From contig JAJZEJ010000114.1 in NCBI GenBank assembly GCA_021828635.1, positions 1 to 5,189 on the forward strand: 5,189 bases of DNA. Reading direction: 5' to 3'. A program made the position numbers and the translations under genes. This DNA comes from Chloroflexota bacterium. Lineage in GTDB: Bacteria > Chloroflexota > Ktedonobacteria > Ktedonobacterales > Ktedonobacteraceae. The notes beneath the pieces were generated by a model. The model saw only the letters and a program-made list of their open reading frames with translations. It made no database searches and was not told where the DNA came from. The number at the start of each line of letters is the position of its first letter. Position 1 is the stretch's first letter. Shown here in pieces: positions 1 through 4,620 of the stretch.

Positions 1-1
1 G

Positions 2-604
2 GTACCCTTGCCGCCGATGCGTATTGATGAGGCCACTAATCGGCTCTATGTCGTTTGTTCGACTGCGCAAGAGCTGGATGTCATCGATGGCACGACTAAC
101 CACGTGTTGGCACGAGTTCCCGTCGGACCCTATCCCGAAGGGCTGGCGATACATAGCGCGACTGGGCGCATCTACGTAGCCGATGAGGGCGACAATGAAC
201 AAGGTAATGGGCCGGATAGCGGTACCACGATTACGGCTATTGATGGCCACACCTTCGCAGTTCTGGGAACACTCCAGGTTGGCGCTGCTCCCGATGGCGT
301 GGCGAGCGATGCGGAATTGCATCGGTTATATGTTGCGGATGAAGATAGCGATGCCGTGGTAGAGATCGACGATACAGCACAGTTGCCGCTCATCAATGAT
401 TCCACGTTCGGACAGCAGAGCGCCGCTCAGCAAGCGGTTGGCCTGCTGCATCTGGCGGCGCTACTGACAGCGAGCGTGATGCTGCTAACATTTATTGGCG
501 CGACACTCTACGCTCTGTTACGGCGTTGGCGTGCGCGGGAAAACCCTCGAACTGCGCCAGACGGCGTGTTGTCTCGCTCACCGACGCATAGCCCTCAGCC
601 GTGA
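2..604 (+). CDS. YVTN/NHL-type beta-propeller protein with C-terminal membrane anchor (5' partial)
   Basis: The frame is open to the left edge, so the true start and most of the propeller lie outside; the TTG at 8 is not a convincing start. Numbering residues from that TTG, three repeat units are visible: RLYV at 12-15 followed by LDVID, RIYVAD at 54-59 followed by TAIDG, and RLYVAD at 107-112 followed by VVEID. Between them sit the linking motifs PVGPYPEGLAI and QVGAAPDGVAS. This Y-V/D-x-x and G-x-x-P-D/E-G pattern is typical of YVTN/NHL propeller blades, which usually mediate binding rather than catalysis. After a polar linker comes one hydrophobic helix (about 144-171), then RRWRAR and a short Pro/Ser-rich tail. 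By the positive-inside rule the propeller is probably outside the cell and the tail in the cytoplasm. The last 38 codons, stop included, overlap the 3' end of the hisD-like gene on the other strand. No ligand can be named. Confidence 0.8.
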   Translation, partial: VPLPPMRIDEATNRLYVVCSTAQELDVIDGTTNHVLARVPVGPYPEGLAIHSATGRIYVADEGDNEQGNGPDSGTTITAIDGHTFAVLGTLQVGAAPDGVASDAELHRLYVADEDSDAVVEIDDTAQLPLINDSTFGQQSAAQQAVGLLHLAALLTASVMLLTFIGATLYALLRRWRARENPRTAPDGVLSRSPTHSPQP

Positions 605-1808
605 CATAGGCCAGGCCGGTGCGCTTCAAAAAATCGAAAACAGAGGTGCAAGAAAAGGTATGTGCGAAACCGCCCGTGGGCAAGATGGCATTGGTGCCGA
701 CACAGTAGTTACCCGTGCAATAGGGCGTGTATGGCCCGATTAGTATCTCGCCCGCGTTCTTGAGGTCTGGCAGCAGGGCGAACGGCTCGCGTACCTGCAC
801 CTCAAGATGTTCCGGTGCGTAATCGTTCACGAAGTCGATAGCTTCACGTGTAGATGATGCCAATAGTAATCCGCCGGTACCCTTGTCGGACTCAAAGCCG
901 GTACGGCAAAACATCTGGCGCGGCTCCGGTAACGCGGCGATTTTCTGCTCCATCAATGGTTGAACGGCTTCAATTAACGCTCGACTGGTGGTGACGAGCA
1001 GGCTAGATGAGTCTGGGCCATGCTCGGCCTCAATCAGCAGGTCACGTGCTACCAGTTCGGGGTCGGCACTCTCGTCGGCCAACAGGATAGATTCGCTGGG
1101 ACCAGCGGGTAGCCCCACATCGACGGTACCGTAGAGCAAGCGTTTGGCCGCCGAGACGTAGGGATTGCCGGGGCCGGTGATCTTGCGCACTCGTGCGATG
1201 CTCTCCGTGCCATAGGCCAGCGCGGCGATGGCATGTGGGCCACCGATGCGATAGATTTCATGCACGCCGCACAGGTCAGCCGCGACGAGCGAGGCGGCAT
1301 CAATCGAGCCATCGGGCGCAGGTGGCGTAGCGACGACGATGCGTGGCACACCGGCGATCTTAGCAGGCGTAGCGAGCATATACATCACCGAAGGGAACGC
1401 GCCTTTGCCACGTGGTACATAAAGTCCCACGCTGCTAATTGGCGTGATCTTCTCACCGGCCATCACGCCAGGAGCAATCTGCGCCATCCACTGCTCGTGT
1501 GGTATCTGCTGCTCGTGTAAGGTGAAGACATTGCGAATGGCGTGTTTGAGCGCGTCGTAGACCTCTTTATCCAGCGTTTCATGTGCCAGATCAATCTCCT
1601 CGCGGCTCACGCGCAGTTGCGCTGGTGTGAGCGCGACATGATCGAACTTTTCCATGTACTCGATCAGTGCGCTATCACCGCGATCTCGTACATCGCGCAC
1701 AATAGGACGCACATAATCGAGCAGATCGTCTATGGCTACCTCGGCACGGCGCAACAAGCGTGTGCGTTGCGTGGCGTCAAGTCTGGATAATTCGTAGGTA
1801 TGAATCAT
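492..1808 (-). CDS. hisD: histidinol dehydrogenase family protein (HisD or a HisD-like paralog)
   Basis: The 438-residue length matches HisD, the zinc enzyme that oxidises histidinol to histidine with two NAD+ (EC 1.1.1.23). Family signatures run in order: GLYVPRGKGAFPS (128-140), GGPHAIAALAYGT (189-201), ITGPGNPYVSAAKR (210-223), GLPAGPSES (232-240), EAEHGPD (260-266), APEHLE (331-336), GNYCVGTNAILPT (366-378) and EGFPAHANAV (421-430). By comparison with E. coli HisD from memory, the catalytic Glu-His pair (E333, H334), NAD-contacting Y130 and N215, substrate-site S238 and E421, and zinc ligands H263 and H426 are kept. However, the ligand positions Gln259 and Asp360 are Glu260 and Asn367 here, and E. 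coli His367 and Gln188 correspond to Ala374 and His192. The substrate may therefore differ, and the symbol reflects family membership only. The ATG at 1808 is supported by AGAGGA eight bases upstream. No other his gene is in view. The 3' end overlaps the propeller gene. Confidence 0.88.
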   Translation of the reverse strand: MIHTYELSRLDATQRTRLLRRAEVAIDDLLDYVRPIVRDVRDRGDSALIEYMEKFDHVALTPAQLRVSREEIDLAHETLDKEVYDALKHAIRNVFTLHEQQIPHEQWMAQIAPGVMAGEKITPISSVGLYVPRGKGAFPSVMYMLATPAKIAGVPRIVVATPPAPDGSIDAASLVAADLCGVHEIYRIGGPHAIAALAYGTESIARVRKITGPGNPYVSAAKRLLYGTVDVGLPAGPSESILLADESADPELVARDLLIEAEHGPDSSSLLVTTSRALIEAVQPLMEQKIAALPEPRQMFCRTGFESDKGTGGLLLASSTREAIDFVNDYAPEHLEVQVREPFALLPDLKNAGEILIGPYTPYCTGNYCVGTNAILPTGGFAHTFSCTSVFDFLKRTGLAYVTAEGYASVSETTRRLAQFEGFPAHANAVTERRVSRQ

Positions 1809-1816
1809 GCTATGGT

Positions 1817-1822
1817 TCCTCT
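1817..1822 (-). promoter_or_regulatory. ribosome binding site of the hisD-like gene
   Basis: On the minus strand the sequence AGAGGA lies eight bases before the ATG at 1808. It is the only purine-rich Shine-Dalgarno match near this end and fixes the start codon. Confidence 0.65.
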
Positions 1823-1842
1823 TTATGGTAGAAAACGTGCCA

Positions 1843-1865
1843 GGGGCAACCGCAAGGGATACCCC
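1843..1865 (-). repeat. GC-rich palindromic repeat (REP-like hairpin) in the hisD leader
   Basis: Read on the minus strand, arms GGGGUAUCC and GGUUGCCCC enclose the loop CUUGC. The stem has four G-C pairs, one U-G wobble, one A-U pair, a U-U mismatch and two C-G pairs. On the plus strand the wobble becomes a C-A mismatch, so the fold is better as RNA of the hisD-like transcript. The predicted transcription start lies at its outer edge, which would place the hairpin at the very 5' end of that mRNA. The core GGCAACCGCAAGGG matches 2632-2645 at 13 of 14 bases, and a related minus-strand-type core lies at 4584-4599, so this looks like one copy of a dispersed family. Function is not shown by the sequence. 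Confidence 0.5.
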
Positions 1866-1870
1866 CTACA

Positions 1871-1879
1871 ATGATACCA
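1871..1879 (-). promoter_or_regulatory. candidate extended -10 promoter of the hisD-like gene
   Basis: The minus strand reads TGG-TATCAT, an extended -10 (TGn) box with five of six consensus bases in the hexamer. No good -35 hexamer is seen at 16-18 bases, which extended -10 promoters can tolerate. Transcription would start near 1864, giving a leader of about 56 bases that opens with the palindromic hairpin. The 13-base context ATGGTATCATTGT differs by one base from that of the divergent uma2 promoter. Confidence 0.4.
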
Positions 1880-1933
1880 TGTTCTGTATGCATTCATCGT
1901 CTCTTGCTCAATCGCTTGGTCGCCCTATGTGCA

Positions 1934-1960
1934 TTGATATGCTCGTTGATATGGTATAAT
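1934..1960 (+). promoter_or_regulatory. candidate promoter of the Uma2-family gene
   Basis: A perfect TATAAT at 1955-1960 is preceded by TGG (1952-1954), giving an extended -10 box. TTGATA at 1934-1939 is a possible -35 with a short 15-base spacer. The start point would fall near 1967, about 42 bases before the ATG at 2009. This position argues against translation starting at the in-frame ATG at 1871, which lies upstream of the promoter. Confidence 0.55.
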
Positions 1961-1997
1961 TGTGATAAAGCATTGTCATTCGGCACGGCAACCAGGC

Positions 1998-2002
1998 GGG
2001 AG
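1998..2002 (+). promoter_or_regulatory. ribosome binding site of the Uma2-family gene
   Basis: GGGAG lies six bases before the ATG at 2009. The alternative in-frame ATG at 1871 has no such site upstream, so this motif decides the start. Confidence 0.6.
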
Positions 2003-2008
2003 AAAACT

Positions 2009-2617
2009 ATGGCACTCATGTATGAAGGATACAAGACGAATATTGTGACACGCGCTGACCATCTCGCGGGACCGCAACAGGGATCATGGACTTACGCGCA
2101 GTATGCCGCTTTGCCCGATGATAGGCACCGCTACGAAATTGTGGATGGAGTGTTGTATATGACCCCAGCGCCCTCCTCATGGCACCAGGAAGCCGTTAGT
2201 CGTTTCAATTATTATCTGTTGACCCACGTGACTTTTGCTGGTGCTGGAAAAGCTTTTATTGCGCCATTCGATGTTGAGCTGGCTCCCAATAATGTCGTGC
2301 AGCCGGATGCGCTGGTGATTTTGCAGGAGCATCTCGACCGAGTAACGGACTCGCGTGTCGTTGGTAGTCCTGATCTGGTGGTTGAAGTTGCTTCCCCCTC
2401 AACAGCCATCTATGATCGGCGCGAGAAATGTACCATGTATGCGCGAGCCGGTGTGCCGGAATATTGGGTTGCCGACCCCGCTACACGCACAATCGAGGTT
2501 TTAATCTTGGAAAATGGAGAATATCACTCCCTCGGTTACTTTGAAGGGAGCGAGGCTCTCCCATCAAAAATTGTTCCCGCCATCGCGGATGTGCCGGTCG
2601 AGAAGTTTTTCGCCTGA
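2009..2617 (+). CDS. Uma2-family PD-(D/E)XK nuclease-like protein
   Basis: This is a 202-residue protein of the Uma2 family (DUF820), predicted PD-(D/E)XK endonucleases that are common in cyanobacteria and Chloroflexota and whose biological role is mostly unknown. The family pattern is complete: WTYAQYAALPDD (27-38), YEIVDGVLYMTPAPSSWHQ (42-60), a conserved QPD (98-100), and PDLVVEVASPST (121-132) followed by D136, K140 and Y144, then GVPEYWVADP (148-157). D100, E126 and K140 are the likely nuclease-core residues by family analogy. No signal peptide or membrane segment is present in the chosen form. The longer in-frame reading from 1871 adds 46 residues that precede and span the promoter and lack a ribosome site, so it was rejected. 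The gene is divergent from the hisD-like gene and is followed by the IS607-type element, which seems to have split its terminator. Confidence 0.88.
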   Translation: MALMYEGYKTNIVTRADHLAGPQQGSWTYAQYAALPDDRHRYEIVDGVLYMTPAPSSWHQEAVSRFNYYLLTHVTFAGAGKAFIAPFDVELAPNNVVQPDALVILQEHLDRVTDSRVVGSPDLVVEVASPSTAIYDRREKCTMYARAGVPEYWVADPATRTIEVLILENGEYHSLGYFEGSEALPSKIVPAIADVPVEKFFA

Positions 2618-2631
2618 GTATCTTATAGCAT

Positions 2632-2644
2632 GGCAACCGCGAGG
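2632..2644 (+). terminator. left half of an intrinsic terminator/REP-like hairpin interrupted by the IS element
   Basis: GGCAACC (2632-2638) plus GCGAGG forms the left arm and loop of a hairpin whose right arm is now about 1.95 kb away at 4592-4599. It begins 15 bases after the uma2 stop codon and resembles 1845-1858. Assignment as a terminator is inference from the rejoined sequence. Confidence 0.45.
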
Positions 2645-2667
2645 GCGATAACTAATTCTTAGAAACG

Positions 2668-2697
2668 TTGACAGATGTAGACAGTCTATGGTAGAAT
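2668..2697 (+). promoter_or_regulatory. tnpA promoter, near-consensus and positioned for a leaderless transcript
   Basis: A perfect TTGACA (2668-2673) and TAGAAT (2692-2697) are separated by 18 bases, and TGG at 2689-2691 adds an extended -10 element. The expected start point, six to seven bases after the -10, falls at 2703-2704, on the tnpA ATG. No Shine-Dalgarno sequence lies before that ATG, which agrees with leaderless translation. Confidence 0.65.
2678..2688 (+). promoter_or_regulatory. palindromic candidate operator in the tnpA promoter spacer
   Basis: TAGAC-A-GTCTA is a perfect palindrome with five-base arms, lying between the -35 and -10 boxes. GACAG also occurs at 2670-2674 and 2680-2684, exactly ten bases apart, placing the two on the same helix face. 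A protein bound here would compete with RNA polymerase. TnpA, with its MerR-like DNA-binding domain, is the obvious candidate, but this is inference. Confidence 0.4.
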
Positions 2698-2703
2698 GTA
2701 CCC

Positions 2704-3288
2704 ATGAAGTTAAGCCAGTATGCAAAACAACAAGGGATTTCTTACAAGACGGCATGGCGCTGGTACAAGGCTGGTCAGCTTGATGCGTACCAGACGGCTA
2801 CTGGCACCGTGATTGTGCGGGATGCCTCACAACAAAGCAGTTCACGAGGTCGCGTTGCACTCTATGCCCGCGTCTCTTCTGCTGATCAGAAAGATGACTT
2901 AGAGCGACAGATACAACGCTTGAAAGATTACGCTGCTGCCCGTGGCTATCAGGTGTCCAAAGAGGTGACGGAACTGGCATCGGGCCTCAACGATCATCGG
3001 CCAAAGTTAGAGAAGTTGCTGGCTGATAGCAGCATCGGCACGATCATTGTTGAGAACCGCGACCGTCTGACCCGCTTTGGCGCTCATTACATCGAAACAT
3101 TGTTAGAAGCGCAGGGGCGGCATCTTGAGATGATCTTCTCAGGAGACACGGGCGACGAACTTATTGATGACTTTGTGTCAGTCATCACCAGCATGGCTGC
3201 ACGTCTTTATGGACGACGACAGAGCAAACGGCGTGCTGAGAAAATCAAGCAGTGCGTGGAACAAGCGATGCAAGAAGAGGAGGCGTAA
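2704..3288 (+). CDS. tnpA: IS607-family serine recombinase TnpA
   Basis: This 194-residue protein is a small serine recombinase of the IS607 type, in which the DNA-binding domain precedes the catalytic domain, unlike resolvases. Residues 1-40 form a MerR-like helix-turn-helix with the typical GISYKTAWRWYKAGQLDAY. The catalytic domain starts at about 50 with VALYARVSSADQ, where S58 should be the nucleophile and R56 the adjacent active-site arginine. DRLTRFG (120-126) supplies the second conserved arginine cluster. The C-terminal MAARLYGRRQSKRRAEK (164-180) matches the long helix and basic tail of this family. TnpA excises and integrates the element through a circular intermediate at GG sites. 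The ATG at 2704 is the first in-frame start and lies directly after the promoter; the stop codon is immediately followed by the tnpB ATG. No frameshift or missing key residue is seen, so activity is plausible. Confidence 0.95.
   Translation: MKLSQYAKQQGISYKTAWRWYKAGQLDAYQTATGTVIVRDASQQSSSRGRVALYARVSSADQKDDLERQIQRLKDYAAARGYQVSKEVTELASGLNDHRPKLEKLLADSSIGTIIVENRDRLTRFGAHYIETLLEAQGRHLEMIFSGDTGDELIDDFVSVITSMAARLYGRRQSKRRAEKIKQCVEQAMQEEEA
3277..3283 (+). promoter_or_regulatory. ribosome binding site of tnpB inside the end of tnpA
   Basis: GAGGAGG lies five bases before the tnpB ATG, within the last codons of tnpA. With no gap between the tnpA stop and the tnpB start, translation of the two is probably coupled. 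Confidence 0.7.
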
Positions 3289-4455
3289 ATGCAAGGCAAG
3301 CGCGGCTATCGGGTCGAACTCGACCTGACGGACAAGCAGATCACCGCCTGCCGCCAGCACGTGGGCGCGGCACGCTGGGCCTATAACTACGGCCTGCACC
3401 GCAAGCAGGAATGCTATCAAGCAGGACTGAGAACGCCCTCTGCTATTGACTTGCACCGCGAGATCAATGCCCTCAAACCTGCCCATCCCTGGATGTACAC
3501 TGTATCAAAATGCGCCTTTCAGGAAAGCTTGCGCGACCTGGACAACGCTTTCAAACACTTCTTTCGCAAAGTGGCGCTCAAAAAGCAGGGCCAATGGAAG
3601 GGCAAATGTGGCTATCCGAGATACAAAAGCAAAAAGCGCGGCTTAGGTTCTTGTCGCTTCACTGGCTCTCTCCATAGCACCGAAAAAACGATTCAGCTTC
3701 CACGCTTGGGACGGTTGCGCCTCAAAGAGCAGGAGTATCTGCCTGTTGGCGTGAAGGTAGGCAGTGCCACCATCAGCGAACAGGCGGGACGCTGGTTCGT
3801 CTCCGTCTGTGTGCAAGTGGAACAAGCAAACCCACGACCTGCCACTGGCCCTGTGATTGGCGTTGACCTGGGCATCAAGCAACTTGCCACCGTCTCTGAT
3901 GGGCGTGTGTTTGCCAATCCCAAAGCGTTGAGAAGCAACTTGAAGCGGTTGCGCCGTCTTTCACGTTCGCATAGTCGCAAGGTGAAGGGCAGCCAGAACC
4001 GCAAAAAAGCGCAGCGCAAGCTGGCTCGTCAGCATGCTCGCATTGCCAACATTCGGCGTGATGCCTTGCACAAGGCCACTTCCGCACTCGTGGCGAAAAC
4101 CAAGCCTGAGAGTGAGCGGCCCTCGTGCATCGTGCTGGAAGATTTGAACATCCAGGGGATGCTCAAAAACAGCAAGCTATCGAGAGCGATAGCCGATGTG
4201 GGCATGTATGAGTTCAAACGCCAACTGCGCTACAAAGCAGCGCAAGCCGGGATTACCATCAAAGAGGTATCACGTTGGTATCCCTCTAGTAAGACGTGTA
4301 GCAGTTGTGGCACCATCAGGGAAGAGTTAACCCTGAGTGAGCGGGTGTTTGTCTGTTTTGACTGTGGCTATGTAGCAGACAGGGATTATAACGCCGCCCG
4401 TGTCTTAGCACAGTCAGCAGAAGCATTGAGTACCGTGAGTTCCACGGGATTGTAA
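3289..4455 (+). CDS. tnpB: TnpB, RNA-guided DNA endonuclease of the IS607-type element
   Basis: The 388-residue protein has the full TnpB architecture. The N-terminal part (1-180) carries the wedge/REC-like region with RWAYNYGLHRKQ (29-40) and basic RNA-contacting stretches. The split RuvC domain follows: GVDLGIKQLATV (191-202) with D193, IVLEDLNIQGM (281-291) with E284, and ADRDYNAA (363-370) with D366 as the likely third catalytic acid. A zinc ribbon between the last two motifs has C337-x2-C340 and C356-x2-C359. TnpB uses an omega RNA made from the element's right end to cut DNA matching the guide next to a short adjacent motif, and is the ancestor group of Cas12. Such cutting of vacated sites favours retention of the element. 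The gene abuts tnpA, and its 3' end runs into the predicted omega RNA. All catalytic and zinc residues are present, so it looks functional. Confidence 0.95.
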   Translation: MQGKRGYRVELDLTDKQITACRQHVGAARWAYNYGLHRKQECYQAGLRTPSAIDLHREINALKPAHPWMYTVSKCAFQESLRDLDNAFKHFFRKVALKKQGQWKGKCGYPRYKSKKRGLGSCRFTGSLHSTEKTIQLPRLGRLRLKEQEYLPVGVKVGSATISEQAGRWFVSVCVQVEQANPRPATGPVIGVDLGIKQLATVSDGRVFANPKALRSNLKRLRRLSRSHSRKVKGSQNRKKAQRKLARQHARIANIRRDALHKATSALVAKTKPESERPSCIVLEDLNIQGMLKNSKLSRAIADVGMYEFKRQLRYKAAQAGITIKEVSRWYPSSKTCSSCGTIREELTLSERVFVCFDCGYVADRDYNAARVLAQSAEALSTVSSTGL

Positions 4456-4592
4456 GCCTGTGGAGAGGGTAGCACTGGCTTGCTTGAAAGAGCAAGTGAA
4501 ACTGCCCTCGGTGAAGCAGGAACCAACCTTCAAGTAGGCTTGTCCCATTTGTCTAAGTATTGGAGAACGGTCTCACGTATGAGTCCCACGCG
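4453..4592 (+). ncRNA. candidate omega RNA (reRNA) scaffold of TnpB
   Basis: The stretch from the tnpB stop codon to the element end folds well. GAGGGTAG (4465-4472) pairs with CTGCCCTC (4502-4509). Inside it an eight-pair stem (4478-4485 with 4490-4497) is capped by a GAAA tetraloop. AAGCCT (4454-4459) pairs perfectly with AGGCTT (4536-4541) to close the structure, with wobble pairs possible on either side. TGAAG (4512-4516) pairs with CTTCA (4528-4532). A last hairpin, CTCA-CGTA-TGAG with outer GG/CC pairs, covers 4569-4586, just before the element end. TnpB omega RNAs are known to come from this position, overlapping the 3' end of tnpB and reading into the flank as guide. The 5' end is unknown and may lie inside tnpB. 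The guide should start at about 4593. Confidence 0.6.
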
Positions 4593-4606
4593 GTTGTCCT
4601 GTTTTT
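4593..4606 (+). terminator. right half of the interrupted terminator hairpin with T-run
   Basis: GGTTG-T-CC (4592-4599, the first G assigned to the element end) can pair with GGCAACC at 2632-2638, and TG plus five T (4602-4606) follow. Rejoined to the left half this would be a seven-pair stem with one bulged T and a T-run, a plausible intrinsic terminator for uma2. The same bases would be the start of the TnpB guide. Confidence 0.45.
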
Positions 4607-4620
4607 GACAGCAATTTCTA

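Larger units (their letters stand above)
2645..4592 (+). mobile_element. IS607-family insertion sequence with tnpA and tnpB, apparently intact
   Basis: The element pairs an IS607-type serine recombinase with TnpB, the defining gene order of the family. Both frames are full length with their catalytic residues. As the family predicts, no terminal inverted repeats are seen and the ends lie at GG dinucleotides, here 2644-2645 and 4592-4593. The ends were chosen because removing 2645-4592 rebuilds a hairpin matching the repeat at 1843-1865 and followed by a T-run. The left end also leaves about 59 bases before tnpA, and the right end falls six bases after the last strong RNA hairpin downstream of tnpB. 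The resulting length of 1948 bp is normal for the family. Both ends are inferred and could shift by a few bases; the presence of the element itself is firm. Confidence 0.8.

Noticed and set aside
495..1790. Plus-strand open frames opposite the hisD-like gene (for example 495-743, 1233-1520, 1542-1790) and a minus-strand one at 1049-1351
   Set aside because: They have no recognisable motifs or ribosome sites, and the well-conserved HisD protein explains the region.
1871..2008. N-terminal extension of the Uma2-family protein from the ATG at 1871, with a hydrophobic stretch that could pass for a signal peptide
   Set aside because: The promoter TATAAT at 1955-1960 lies inside it, there is no ribosome site before 1871, and Uma2 homologs normally start near the WTYAQY region. 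The ATG at 2009 has GGGAG six bases upstream.
2009..2703. Uma2-family gene as cargo or accessory gene of the IS607 element
   Set aside because: It has its own promoter and lies outside the inferred left end; Uma2 genes are common as independent chromosomal genes in such genomes.
3178..4217. Open frames on the minus strand and in other plus frames within tnpA and tnpB
   Set aside because: They are fully explained as shadows of the intact recombinase and TnpB genes; their compositions are unnatural and no domains are visible.
4599..4611. Terminator CTGT-TTTTG-ACAG after tnpB
   Set aside because: The stem has only four pairs and no following T-run. The T-run at 4602-4606 fits better as the tail of the interrupted hairpin.
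2618..4620. Terminal inverted repeats marking a DDE-type insertion sequence
   Set aside because: The GGCAACCGCG at 2632 and CGCGGTTGTCC at 4589 look like inverted termini. However, the same core occurs at 1843-1865 away from the element, and the recombinase is a serine type that does not use such repeats. They fit better as two arms of one split host hairpin.
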